Source: Eupeodes corollae (Eukaryota; Arthropoda; Insecta; Diptera; Syrphidae). Taken from it: a stretch of 64,000 nt of DNA. Below, in pieces: positions 1 to 12,751 of the stretch. The position numbers were made by a program, and so were the translations under genes. The notes below the pieces were generated by a model that saw only the letters and a program-made list of their open reading frames with translations, searched no databases and was not told the DNA's origin. The stretch is from assembly GCF_945859685.1 (NCBI RefSeq), contig NW_026605633.1, forward strand, positions 1-64,000, given 5' to 3'. Numbering within the stretch: position 1 is the first letter of the stretch; each line of letters starts with the position of its first letter.

Positions 1-77
1 TATAATGATAGATCTTGATTAGGAGTATCTTTTTCTAGTACATGTCAAGTATCTATTTTGAAGTCTTGATTGATTTT

Positions 78-110
78 GGGGGTTGGGAAGGATCAGGTGA
101 TGGTTTTGGG
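78..110 (+). repeat. G-rich tract within each monomer (example in m1)
   Basis: Within 33 bases the plus strand carries G-runs of 5, 3, 2, 2, 2 and 3 (78-82, 85-87, 90-91, 96-97, 102-103, 108-110). Only three runs reach three Gs, so a standard three-tetrad quadruplex is not supported; a two-tetrad or bulged form is possible. The tract repeats every 177 bp on the same strand throughout the window, giving the array a uniform G-over-C bias. Two of the large deletions (near 20797 and 58050) remove most of it, and the one near 55256 removes its first part. Confidence 0.7.
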
Positions 111-177
111 TGTGATTTGATTTTCGTCTAGAACATCAAAAATCCTTCAGGATGCTCCAAAATGACTCATCTATATC

Positions 178-354
178 TATAATGATAGATCTTGATTAGG
201 AGTATCTTTTTCTAGTACATGTCAAGTATCTATTTTGAAGTCTTGATCGATTTTGGGGGTTGGGAAGGATCAGGTGATGGTTTTGGGTGTGATTTGATTT
301 TCGTCTAGAACATCAAAAATCCTTCAGGATGCTCCAAAATGACTCATCTATATC
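178..354 (+). repeat. Representative consensus-like satellite monomer (m2)
   Basis: This unit serves as a reference for internal anatomy, counted from its first base. An AT-rich dyad spans the monomer junction (last 3 bases of one unit and first 13 of the next). AGATCT is at 10-15, a T5 tract at 30-34, ACATGT at 40-45, ATCGAT at 69-74, a G-rich tract at 78-110, TCTAGA at 127-132, an A5 tract at 138-142 and an A4 tract at 159-162. TTTTGGG occurs twice (74-80 and 104-110) and GAAG twice (60-63 and 87-90); both pairs are used as deletion endpoints elsewhere in the array. There are two CpGs (71-72 and 125-126). The start phase is arbitrary and simply follows the first base of the window. Unit m1 differs from this one by T in place of C at position 71. 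Confidence 0.95.
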
Positions 355-367
355 TATAATTATAGAT
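352..367. repeat. Perfect 16-bp palindrome in T-variant monomers (first example, m3)
   Basis: At the m2/m3 junction the sequence ATCTATAATTATAGAT equals its own reverse complement. In the common monomer the central TAATTATA reads TAATGATA, which leaves one mismatched pair in an otherwise matching dyad. The perfect form recurs in about 32 other monomers, for example those starting at 709, 2305, 3544, 4431, 8857, 9565, 19124, 23696, 28121, 31307, 34493, 50772, 60243 and 63253. It can in principle form a short cruciform or hairpin. No function is shown by the sequence alone. Confidence 0.9.
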
Positions 368-531
368 CTTGATTAGGAGTATCTTTTTCTAGTACATGTC
401 AAGTATCTATTTTGAAGTCTTGATCGATTTTGGGGGTTGGGAAGGATCAGGCGATGGTTTTGGGTGTGATTTAATTTTCGTCTAGAACATCAAAAATCCT
501 TCAGGATGCTCCAAAATGACTCATCTATATC
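355..531 (+). repeat. Variant monomer m3, partner of m14
   Basis: This monomer carries three linked variants: the T-variant dyad, GGCGATGG in place of GGTGATGG near 451, and TTTAATTTT in place of TTTGATTTT near 471. The same three changes occur together in the monomer at 2305-2481, eleven monomers later, and I saw the last two nowhere else. Shared descent by block copying is the simple reading. The neighbouring T-variant m5 has no counterpart at m16, so the visible match is confined to about one monomer. Confidence 0.8.
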
Positions 532-2304
532 TATAATGATAGATCTTGATTAGGAGTATCTTTTTCTAGTACATGTCAAGTATCTATTTTGAAGTCTTGA
601 TCGATTTTGGGGGTTGGGAAGGATCAGGTGATGGTTTTGGGTGTGATTTGATTTTCGTCTAGAACATCAAAAATCCTTCAGGATGCTCCAAAATGACTCA
701 TCTATATCTATAATTATAGATCTTGATTAGGAGTATCTTTTTCTAGTACATGTCAAGTATCTATTTTGAAGTCTTGATCGATTTTGGGGGTTGGGAAGGA
801 TCAGGTGATGGTTTTGGGTGTGATTTGATTTTCGTCTAGAACATCAAAAATCCTTCAGGATGCTCCAAAATGACTCATCTATATCTATAATGATAGATCT
901 TGATTAGGAGTATCTTTTTCTAGTACATGTCAAGTATCTATTTTGAAGTCTTGATCGATTTTGGGGGTTGGGAAGGATCAGGTGATGGTTTTGGGTGTGA
1001 TTTGATTTTCGTCTAGAACATCAAAAATCCTTCAGGATGCTCCAAAATGACTCATCTATATCTATAATGATAGATCTTGATTAGGAGTATCTTTTTCTAG
1101 TACATGTCAAGTATCTATTTTGAAGTCTTGATCGATTTTGGGGGTTGGGAAGGATCAGGTGATGGTTTTGGGTGTGATTTGATTTTCGTCTAGAACATCA
1201 AAAATCCTTCAGGATGCTCCAAAATAACTCATCTATATCTATAATGATAGATCTTGATTAGGAGTATCTTTTTCTAGTACATGTCAAGTATCTATTTTGA
1301 AGTCTTGATCGATTTTGGGGGTTGGGAAGGATCAGGTGATGGTTTTGGGTGTGATTTGATTTTCGTCTAGAACATCAAAAATCCTTCAGGATGCTCCAAA
1401 ATGACTCATCTATATCTATAATGATAGATCTTGATTAGGAGTATCTTTTTCTAGTACATGTCAAGTATCTATTTTGAAGTCTTGATCGATTTTTGGGGGT
1501 TGGGAAGGATCAGGTGATGGTTTTGGGTGTGATTTGATTTTCGTCTAGAACATCAAAAATCCTTCAGGATGCTCCAAAATGACTCATCTATATCTATAAT
1601 GATAGATCTTGATTAGGAGTATCTTTTTCTAGTACATGTCAAGTATCTATTTTGAAGTCTTGACCGATTTTGGGGGTTGGGAAGGATCAGGTGATGGTTT
1701 TGGGTGTGATTTGATTTTCGTCTAGAACATCAAAAATCCTTCAGGATGCTCAAAAATGACTCATCTATATCTATAATGATAGATCTTGATTAGGAGTATC
1801 TTTTTCTAGTACATTTCAAGTATCTATTTTGAAGTCTTGATCGATTTTGGGGGTTGGGAAGGATCAGGTGATGGTTTTGGGTGTGATTTTATTTTCGTCT
1901 AGAACATCAAAAATCCTTCAGGATGCTCCAAAATGACTCATCTATATCTATAATGATAGATCTTGATTAGGAGTATCTTTTTCTAGTACATGTCAAGTAT
2001 CTATTTTGAAGTCTTGATCGATTTTGGGGGTTGGGAAGGATCAGGTGATGGTTTTGGGTGTGATTTTATTTTCGTCTAGAACATCAAAAAATCCTTCAGG
2101 ATGCTCCAAAATGACTCATCTATATCTATAATGATAGATCTTGATTAGGAGTATCTTTTTCTAGTACATGTCAAGTATCTATTTTGAAGTCTTGATCGAT
2201 TTTGGGGGTTGGGAAGGATCAGGTGATGGTTTTTGGGTGTGATTTGATTTTCGTCTAGAACATCAAAAATCCTTCAGGATGCTCCAAAATGACTCATCTA
2301 TATC

Positions 2305-2481
2305 TATAATTATAGATCTTGATTAGGAGTATCTTTTTCTAGTACATGTCAAGTATCTATTTTGAAGTCTTGATCGATTTTGGGGGTTGGGAAGGATCAG
2401 GCGATGGTTTTGGGTGTGATTTAATTTTCGTCTAGAACATCAAAAATCCTTCAGGATGCTCCAAAATGACTCATCTATATC
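2305..2481 (+). repeat. Variant monomer m14, copy of m3
   Basis: It repeats the three linked variants of the monomer at 355 (T-variant dyad, GGCGATGG near 2401, TTTAATTTT near 2421). The displacement is 1950 bp, equal to eleven 177-bp units plus three intervening 1-bp insertions. That makes it an 11-monomer-shift copy. Confidence 0.8.
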
Positions 2482-3543
2482 TATAATGATAGATCTTGAT
2501 TAGGAGTATCTTTTTCTAGTACATGTCAAGTATCTATTTTGAAGTCTTGATCGATTTTGGGGGTTGGGAAGGATCAGGTGATGGTTTTGGGTGTGATTTG
2601 ATTTTCGTCTAGAACATCAAAAATCCTTCAGGATGCTCCAAAATGACTCATCTATATCTATAATGATAGATCTTGATTAGGAGTATCTTTTTCTAGTACA
2701 TGTCAAGTATCTATTTTGAAGTCTTGATCGATTTTGGGGGTTGGGAAGGATCAGGTGATGGTTTTGGGTGTGATTTGATTTTCGTCTAGAACATCAAAAA
2801 TCCTTCAGGATGCTCCAAAATGACTCATCTATATCTATAATGATAGATCTTGATTAGGAGTATCTTTTTCTAGTACATGTCAAGTATCTATTTTGAAGTC
2901 TTGATCGATTTTGGGGGTTGGGAAGGATCAGGTGATGGTTTTGGGTGTGATTTGATTTTCGTCTAGAACATCAAAAATCCTTCAAGATGCTCCAAAATGA
3001 CTCATCTATATCTATAATGATAGATCTTGATTAGGAGTATCTTTTTCTAGTACATGTCAAGTATCTATTTTGAAGTCTTGATCGATTTTGGGGGTTGGGA
3101 AGGATCAGGTGATGGTTTTGGGTGTGATTTGATTTTCGTCTAGAACATCAAAAATCCTTCAGGATGCTCCAAAATGACTCATCTATATCTATAATGATAG
3201 ATCTTGATTAGGAGTATCTTTTTCTAGTACATGTCAAGTATCTATTTTGAAGTCTTGATCGATTTTGGGGGTTGGGAAGGATCAGGTGATGGTTTTGGGT
3301 GTGATTTGATTTTCGTCTAGAACATCAAAAATCCTTCAGGATGCTCCAAAATGACTCATCTATATCTATAATGATAGGTCTTGATTAGGAGTATCTTTTT
3401 CTAGTACATGTCAAGTATCTATTTTGAAGTCTTGATCGATTTTGGGGGTTGGGAAGGATCAGGTGATGGTTTTGGGTGTGATTTGATTTTCGTCTAGAAC
3501 ATCAAAAATCCTTCAGGATGCTCCAAAATGACTCATCTATATC

Positions 3544-4607
3544 TATAATTATAGATCTTGATTAGGAGTATCTTTTTCTAGTACATGTCAAGTATCTTTT
3601 TTGAAGTCTTGATCGATTTTGGGGGTTGGGAAGGATCAGGTGATGGTTTTGGGTGTGATTTGATTTTCGTCTAGAACATCAAAAATCCTTCAGGATGCTC
3701 CAAAATGACTCATCTATATCTATAATGATAGATCTTGATTAGGAGTATCTTTTTCTAGTACATGTCAAGTATCTATTTTGAAGTCTTGATCGATTTTGGG
3801 GGGTTGGGAAGGATCAGGTGATGGTTTTGGGTGTGATTTGATTTTCGTCTAGAACATCAAAAATCCTTCAGGATGCTCCAAAATGACTCATCTATATCTA
3901 TAATGATAGATCTTGATTAGGAGTATCTTTTTCTAGTACATGTCAAGTATCTATTTTGAAGTCTTGATCGATTTTGGGGGTTTGGGAAGGATCAGGTGAT
4001 GGTTTTGGGTGTGATTTGATTTTCGTCTAGAACATCAAAAATCCTTCAGGATGCTCCAAAATGACTCATCTATATCTATAATGATAGATCTTGATTAGGA
4101 GTATCTTTTTCTAGTATATGTCAAGTATCTATTTTGAAGTCTTGATCGATTTTGGGGGTTGGGAAGGATCAGGTGATGGTTTTGGGTGTGATTTGATTTT
4201 CGTCTAGAACATCAAAAATCCTTCAGGATGCTCCAAAATGACTCATCTATATCTATAATGATAGATCTTGATTAGGAGTATCTTTTTCTAGTACATGTCA
4301 AGTATCTATTTTGAAGTCTTGATCGATTTTGGGGGTTGGGAAGGATCAGGTGATGGTTTTGGGTGTGATTTGATTTTCGTCTAGAACATCAAAAATCCTT
4401 CAGGATGCTCCAAAATGACTCATCTATATCTATAATTATAGATCTTGATTAGGAGTATCTTTTTCTAGTACATGTCAAGTATCTATTTTGAAGTCTTGAT
4501 CGATTTTGGGGGTTGGGAAGGATCAGGTGATGGTTTTGGGTGTGATTTGATTTTCGTCTAGAACATCAAAAATCCTTCAGGATGCTCCAAAATGACTCAT
4601 CTATATC
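3544..4607 (+). repeat. Six-monomer segment m21-m26, partner of m55-m60
   Basis: The T-variant dyad occurs in the first (3544) and last (4431) monomer, and the fourth (m24) has TAGTATATG in place of TAGTACATG near 4113. The same three markers sit in the same relative monomers 34 units downstream (9565, 10131, 10451). Other variants, such as the extra G near 3797, the extra T near 3981 and the A-to-T change near 3598, are not shared. The duplication is therefore either old or partly coincidental. Confidence 0.5.
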
Positions 4608-7600
4608 TATAATGATAGATCTTGATTAGGAGTATCTTTTTCTAGTACATGTCAAGTATCTATTTTGAAGTCTTGATCGATTTTGGGGGTTGGGAAGGAT
4701 CAGGTGATGGTTTTGGGTGTGATTTGATTTTCGTCTAGAACATCAAAAATCCTTCAGGATGCTCCAAAATGACTCATCTATATCTATAATGATAGATCTT
4801 GATTAGGAGTATCTTTTTCTAGTACATGTCAAGTATCTATTTTGAAGTCTTGATCGATTTTGGGGGTTGGGAAGGATCAGGTGATGGTTTTGGGTGTGAT
4901 TTGATTTTCGTCTAGAACATCAAAAATCCTTCAGGATGCTCCAAAATGACTCATCTATATCTATAATGATAGATCTTGATTAGGAGTATCTTTTTCTAGT
5001 ACATGTCAAGTATCTATTTTGAAGTCTTGATCGATTTTGGGGGTTGGGAAGGATCAGGTGATGGTTTTGGGTGTGATTTGATTTTCGTCTAGAACATCAA
5101 AAATCCTTCAGGATGCTCCAAAATGACTCATCTATATCTATAATGATAGATCTTGATTAGGAGTATCTTTTTCTAGTACATGTCAAGTATCTATTTTGAA
5201 GTCTTGATCGATTTTGGGGGTTGGGAAGGATCAGGTGATGGTTTTGGGTGTGATTTGATTTTCGTCTAGAACATCAAAAATCCTTCAGGATGCTCCAAAA
5301 TGACTCATCTATATCTATAATGATAGATCTTGATTAGGAGTATCTTTTTCTAGTACATGTCAAGTATCTATTTTGAAGTCTTGATCGATTTTGGGGTTGG
5401 GAAGGATCAGGTGATGGTTTTGGGTGTGATTTGATTTTCGTCTAGAACATCAAAAATCCTTCAGGATGCTCCAAAATGACTCATCTATATCTATAATGAT
5501 AGATCTGGATTAGGAGTATCTTTTTCTAGTACATGTCAAGTATCTATTTTGAAGTCTTGATCGATTTTGGGGGTTGGGAAGGATCAGGTGATGGTTTTGG
5601 GTGTGATTTGATTTTCGTCTAGAACATCAAAAATCCTTCAGGATGCTCCAAAATGACTCATCTATATCTATAATGATAGATCTTGATTAGGAGTATCTTT
5701 TTCTAGTACATGTCAAGTATCTATTTTGAAGTCTTGATCGATTTTGGGGGTTGGGAAGGATCAGGTGATGGTTTTGGGTGTGATTTGATTTTCGTCTAGA
5801 ACATCAAAAATCCCTTCAGGATGCTCCAAAATTACTCATCTATATCTATAAGGATAGATCTTGATTAGGAGTATCTTTTTCTAGTACATGTCAAGTATCT
5901 ATTTTGAAGTCTTGATCGATTTTGGGGGTTGGGAAGGATCAGGTGATGGTTTTGGGTGTGATTTGATTTTCGTCTAGAACATCAAAAATCCTTCAGGATG
6001 CTCCAAAATGACTAATCTATATCTATAATGATAGATCTTGATTAGGAGTATCTTTTTCTAGTACATGTCAAGTATCTATTTTGAAGTCTTGATCGATTTT
6101 GGGGGTTGGGAAGGATCAGGTGATGGTTTTGGGTGTGATTTGATTTTCGTCTAGAACATCAAAAATCCTTCAGGATGCTCCAAAATGACTCATCTATATC
6201 TATAATGATAGATCTTGATTAGGAGTATCTTTTTCTAGTACATGTCAAGTATCTATTTTGAAGTCTTGATCGATTTTGGGGGTTGGGAAGGATCAGGTGA
6301 TGGTTTTGGGTGTGATTTGATTTTCGTCTAGAACATCAAAAATCCTTCAGGATGCTCCAAAATGACTCATCTATATCTATAATGATAGATCTTGATTAGG
6401 AGTATCTTTTTCTAGTACATGTCAAGTATCTATTTTGAAGTCTTGATCGATTTTGGGGGGTTGGGAAGGATCAGGTGATGGTTTTGGGTGTGATTTGATT
6501 TTCGTCTAGAACATCAAAAATCCTTCAGGATGCTCCAAAATGACTCATCTATATCTATAATGATAGATCTTGATTAGGAGTATCTTTTTCTAGTACATGT
6601 CAAGTATCTATTTTGAAGTCTTGATCGATTTTGGGGGTTGGGAAGGATCAGGTGATGGTTTTGGGTGTGATTTGATTTTCGTCTAGAACATCAAAAATCC
6701 TTCAGGATGCTCCAAAATGACTCATCTATATCTATAATGATAGATCTTGATTAGGAGTATCTTTTTCTAGTACATGTCAAGTATCTATTTTGAAGTCTTG
6801 ATCGATTTTGGGGGTTGGGAAGGATCAGGTGATGGTTTTGGGTGTGATTTGATTTCGTCTAGAACATCAAAAATCCTTCAGGATGCTCCAAAATGACTCA
6901 TCTATATCTATAATGATAGATCTTGATTAGGAATATCTTTTTCTAGTACATGTCAAGTATCTATTTTGAAGTCTTGATCGATTTTGGGGGTTGGGAAGGA
7001 TCAGGTGATGGTTTTGGGTGTGATTTGATTTTCGTCTAGAACATCAAAAATCCTTCAGGATGCTCCAAAATGACTCATCTATATCTATAATGATAGATCT
7101 TGATTAGGAGTATCTTTTTCTAGTACATGTCAAGTATCTATTTTGAAGTCTTGATCGATTTTGGGGGTTGGGAAGGATCAGGTGATGGTTTTGGGTGTGA
7201 TTTGATTTTCGTCTAGAACATCAAAAATCCTTCAGGATGCTCCAAAATGACTCATCTATATCTATAATGATAGATCTTGATTAGGAGTATCTTTTTCTAG
7301 TACATGTCAAGTATCTATTTTGAAGTCTTGATCGATTTTGGGGGTTGGGAAGGATCAGGTGATGGTTTTGGGTGTGATTTGATTTTCGTCTAGAACATCA
7401 AAAATCCTTCAGGATGCTCCAAAATGACTCATCTATATCTATAATGATAGATCTTGATTAGGAGTATCTTTTTCTAGTACATGTCAAGTATCTATTTTGA
7501 AGTCTTGATCGATTTTGGGGGTTGGGAAGGATCAGGTGATGGTTTTGGGTGTGATTTGATTTTCGTCTAGAACATCAAAAATCCTTCAGGATGCTCCAAA

Positions 7601-9564
7601 ATGACTCATCTATATCTATAATGATAGATCTTGATTAGGAGTATCTTTTTCTAGTACATGTCAAGTATCTATTTTGAAGTCTTGATCGATTTTGGGGGTT
7701 GGGAAGGATCAGGTGATGGTTTTGGGTGTGATTTGATTTTCGTCTAGAACATCAAAAATCCTTCAGGATGCTCCAAAATGACTCATCTATATCTATAATG
7801 ATAGATCTTGATTAGGAGTATCTTTTTCTAGTACATGTCAAGTATCTATTTTGAAGTCTTGATCGATTTTGGGGGTTGGGAAGGATCAGGTGATGGTTTT
7901 GGGTGTGATTTGATTTTCGTCTAGAACATCAAAAATCCTTCAGGATGCTCCAAAATGACTCATCTATATCTATAATGATAGATCTTGATTAGGAGTATCT
8001 TTTTCTAGTACATGTCAAGTATCTATTTTGAAGTCTTGATCGATTTTGGGGGTTGGGAAGGATCAGGTGATGGTTTTGGGTGTGATTTGATTTTCGTCTA
8101 GAACATCAAAAATCCTTCAGGATGCTCCAAAATGACTCATCTATATCTATAATGATAGATCTTGATTAGGAGTATCTTTTTCTAGTACATGTCAAGTATC
8201 TATTTTGAAGTCTTGATCGATTTTGGGGGTTGGGAAGGATCAGGTGATGGTTTTGGGTGTGATTTGATTTTCGTCTAGAACATCAAAAATCCTTCAGGAT
8301 GCTCCAAAATGACTCATCTATATCTATAATGATAGATCTTGATTAGGAGTATCTTTTTCTAGTACATGTCAAGTATCTATTTTGAAGTCTTGATCGATTT
8401 TGGGGGTTGGGAAGGATCAGGTGATTCTTTTTGGGTGTGATTTGATTTTCGTCTAGAACATCAAAAATCCTTCAGGATGCTCCAAAATGACTCATTTATA
8501 TCTATAATGATAGATCTTGATTAGGAGTATCTTTTTCTAGTACATGTCAAGTATCTATTTTGAAGTCTTGATCGATTTTGGGGGTTGGGAAGGATCAGGT
8601 GATGGTTTTGGGTGTGATTTGATTTTCGTCTAGAACATCAAAAATCCTTCAGGATGCTCCAAAATGACTCATCTATATCTATAATGATAGATCTTGATTA
8701 GGAGTATCTTTTTCTAGTACATGTCAAGTATCTATTTTGAAGTCTTGATCGATTTTGGGGGTTGGGAAGGATCAGGTGATGGTTTTGGGTGTGATTTGAT
8801 TTTCGTCTAGAACATCAAAAATCCTTCAGGATGCTCCAAAATGACTCATCTATATCTATAATTATAGATCTTGATTAGGAGTATCTTTTTCTAGTACATG
8901 TCAAGTATCTATTTTGAAGTCTTGATCGATTTGGGGGTTGGGAAGGATCAGGTGATGGTTTTGGGTGTGATTTGATTTTCGTCTAGAACATCAAAAATCC
9001 TTCAGGATGCTCCAAAATGACTCATCTATATCTATAATGATAGATCTTGATTAGGAGTATCTTTTTCTAGTACATGTCAAGTATCTATTTTGAAGTCTTG
9101 ATCGATTTTGGGGGTTGGGAAGGATCAGGTGATGGTTTTGGGTGTGATTTGATTTTCGTCTAGAACATCAAAAATCCTTCAGGATGCTCCAAAATGACTC
9201 ATCTATATCTATAATGATAGATCTTGATTAGGAGTATCTTTTTCTAGTACATGTCAAGTATCTATTTTGAAGTCTTGATCGATTTTGGGGGTTGGGAAGG
9301 ATCAGGTGATGGTTTTGGGTGTGATTTGATTTTCGTCTAGAACATCAAAAATCCTTCAGGATGCTCCAAAATGACTCATCTATATCTATAATGATAGATC
9401 TTGATTAGGAGTATCTTTTTCTAGTACATGTCAAGTATCTATTTTGAAGTCTTGATCGATTTTGCGGGGTTGGGAAGGATCAGGTGATGGTTTTGGGTGT
9501 GATTTGATTTTCGTCTAGAACATCAAAAATCCTTCAGGATGCTCCAAAATGACTCATCTATATC

Positions 9565-10627
9565 TATAATTATAGATCTTGATTAGGAGTATCTTTTTCT
9601 AGTACATGTCAAGTATCTATTTTGAAGTCTTGATCGATTTTGGGGGTTGGGAAGGATCAGGTGATGGTTTTGGGTGTGATTTGATTTTCGTCTAGAACAT
9701 CAAAAATCCTTCAGGATGCTCCAAAATGACTCATCTATATCTATAATGATAGATCTTGATTAGGAGTATCTTTTTCAAGTACATGTCAAGTATGTATTTT
9801 GAAGTCTTGATCGATTTTGGGGGTTGGGAAGGATCAGGTGATGGTTTTGGGTTGTGATTTGATTTTCGTCTAGAACATCAAAAATCCTTCAGGATGCTCC
9901 AAAATGACTCATCTATATCTATAATGATAGATCTTGATTAGGAGTATCTTTTTCTAGAACATGTCAAGTATCTATTTTGAAGTCTTGATCGATTTTGGGG
10001 GTTGGGAAGGATCAGGTGATGGTTTTGGGTGTGATTTGATTTTCGTCTAGAACATCAAAAATCCTTCAGGATGCTCCAAAATGACTCATCTATATCTATA
10101 ATGATAGATCTTGATTAGGAGTATCTTTTTCTAGTATATGTCAAGTATCTATTTTGAAGTCTTGATCGATTTTGGGGGTTGGGAAGGATCAGGTGATGGT
10201 TTTGGGTGTGATTTGATTTTCGTCTAGAACATCAAAAATCCTTCAGGATGCTCCAAAATGACTCATCTATATCTATAATGATAGATCTTGATTAGGAGTA
10301 TCTTTTTCTAGTACATGTCAAGTATCTATTTTGAAGTCTTGATCGATTTTGGGGGTTGGGAAGGATCAGGTGATGGTTTTGGGTGTGATTTGATTTTCGT
10401 CTAGAACATCAAAAATCCTTCAGGATGCTCCAAAATGACTCATCTATATCTATAATTATAGATCTTGATAAGGAGTATCTTTTTCTAGTACATGTCAAGT
10501 ATCTATTTTGAAGTCTTGATCGATTTTGGGGGTTGGGAAGGATCAGGTGATGGTTTTGGGTGTGATTTGATTTTCGTCTTGAACATCAAAAATCCTTCAG
10601 GATGCTCCAAAATGACTCATCTATATC
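9565..10627 (+). repeat. Six-monomer segment m55-m60, partner of m21-m26
   Basis: It shares the spacing of two T-variant dyads (9565, 10451) and the TAGTATATG variant (near 10133) with 3544-4607, at a shift of 34 monomers. Private variants here include TTTTTCAAG near 9771, TATGTATT near 9791, an extra T near 9850 and CTAGAACATG near 9955. The match rests on only three markers. Confidence 0.5.
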
Positions 10628-11335
10628 TATAATGATAGATCTTGATTAGGAGTATCTTTTTCTAGTACATGTCAAGTATCTATTTTGAAGTCTTGATCGA
10701 TTTTGGGGGTTGGGAAGGATCAGGTGATGGTTTTGGGTGTGATTTGATTTTCGTCTACAACATCAAAAATCCTTCAGGATGCTCCAAAATGACTCATCTA
10801 TATCTATAATGATAGATCTTGATTAGGAGTATCTTTTTCTAGTACATGTCAAGTATCTATTTTGAAGTCTTGATCGATTTTGGGGGTTGGGAAGGATCAG
10901 GTGATGGTTTTGGGTGTGATTTGATTTTCGTCTAGAACATCAAAAATCCTTCAGGATGCTCCAAAATGACTCATCTATATCTATAATGATAGATCTTGAT
11001 TAGGAGTATCTTTTTCTGGTACATGTCAAGTATCTATTTTGAAGTCTTGATCGATTTTGGGGGTTGGGAAGGATCAGGTGATGGTTTTGGGTTTGATTTG
11101 ATTTTCGTCTAGAACATCAAAAATCCTTCAGGATGCTCCAAAATGACTCATCTATATCTATAATGATAGATCTTGATTAGGAGTATCTTTTTCTAGTACA
11201 TGTCAAGTATCTATTTTGAAGTATTGATCGATTTTGGGGGTTGGGAAGGATCAGGTGATGGTTTTGGGTGTGATTTGATTTTCGTCTAGAACATCAAAAA
11301 TCCTTCAGGATGCTCCAAAATGACTCATCTATATC

Positions 11336-12751
11336 TATAATTATAGATCTTGATTAGGAGTATCTTTTTCTAGTACATGTCAAGTATCTATTTTGAAGTC
11401 TTGATCGATTTTGGGGGTTGGGAAGGATCAGGTGATGGTTTTGGGTGTGATTTGATTTTCGTCTAGAACATCAAAAATCCTTCAGGATGCTCCAAAATGA
11501 CTCATCTATATCTATAATGATAGATCTTGATTAGAAGTATCTTTTTCTAGTACATGTCAAGTATCTATTTTGAAGTCTTGATCGATTTTGGGGGTTGGGA
11601 AGGATCAGGTGATGGTTTTGGGTGTGATTTGATTTTCGTCTAGAACATCAAAAATCCTTCAGGATGCTCCAAAATGACTCATCTATATCTATAATGATAG
11701 ATCTTGATTATTAGTATCTTTTTCTAGTACATGTCAAGTATCTATTTTGAAGTCTTGATCGATTTTGGGGGTTGGGAAGGATCAGGTGATGGTTTTGGGT
11801 GTGATTTGATTTTCGTCTAGAACATCAAAAATCCTTCAGGATGCTCCAAAATGACTCATCTATATCTATAATGATAGATCTTGATTAGGAGTATCTTTTT
11901 CTAGTACATGTCAAGTATCTATTTTGAAGTCTTGATCGATTTTGGGGGTTGGGAAGGATCAGGTGATGGTTTTGGGTGTGATTTGATTTTCGTCTAGAAC
12001 ATCAAAAATCCTTCAGGATGCTCCAAAATGACTCATCTATATCTATAATTATAGATCTTGATTAGGAGTATCTTTTTCTAGTACATGTCAAGTATCTATT
12101 TTGAAGTCTTGATCGATTTTGGGGGTTGGGAAGGATCAGGTGATGGTTTTGGGTGTGATTTGATTTTCGTCTAGAACATCAAAAATCCTTCAGGATGCTC
12201 CAAAATGACTCATCTATATCTATAATGATGGATCTTGATTAGGAGTATCTTTTTCTAGTACATGTCAAGTATCTATTTTGAAGTCTTGATCGATTTTGGG
12301 GGTTGGGAAGGATCAGGTGATGGTTTTGGGTGTGATTTGATTTTCGTCTAGAACATCAAAAATCCTTCAGGATGCTCCAAAATGACTCATCTATATCTAT
12401 AATGATAGATCTTGATTATTAGTATCTTTTTCTAGTACATGTCAAGTATCTATTTTGAAGTCTTGATCGATTTTGGGGGTTGGGAAGGATCAGGTGATGG
12501 TTTTGGGTGTGATTTGATTTTCGTCTAGAACATCAAAAATCCTTCAGGATGCTCCAAAATGACTCATCTATATCTATAATGATAGATCTTGATTAGGAGT
12601 ATCTTTTTCTAGTACATGTCAAGTATCTATTTTGAAGTCTTGATCGATTTTGGGGGTTGGGAAGGATCAGGTGATGGTTTTGGGTGTGATTTGATTTTCG
12701 TCTAGAACATCAAAAATCCTTCAGGATGCTCCAAAATGACTCATCTATATC
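11336..12751 (+). repeat. Two adjacent four-monomer units, m65-m68 and m69-m72
   Basis: The T-variant dyad starts both halves (11336 and 12044). The variant GATTATTAG, in place of GATTAGGAG, occurs in the third monomer of each half (11706 and 12414). Both marker pairs are exactly 708 bp (four monomers) apart, which points to a local tandem duplication. Private changes after the event include GATTAGAAG near 11530 in the first half and GATGGATC near 12227 in the second. Confidence 0.7.

Noticed and set aside
66..80. Near match to an RNA polymerase III B box (GATCGATTT), suggesting a SINE or tRNA origin
   Set aside because: The final conserved C is missing, there is no paired A box at suitable spacing, and no tRNA-like fold is visible.
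74..110. TTTTGGGG-like strings resembling ciliate telomere repeats
   Set aside because: There is one imperfect occurrence per 177-bp monomer and no tandem telomeric run; this is only a G-rich part of the satellite.
121..140. CENP-B-box-like sequence (TTCGTCTAGAACATC) in each monomer
   Set aside because: It matches TTCG and a short AAC stretch, but the essential central A and the CGGG half are missing. I do not call a CENP-B box.
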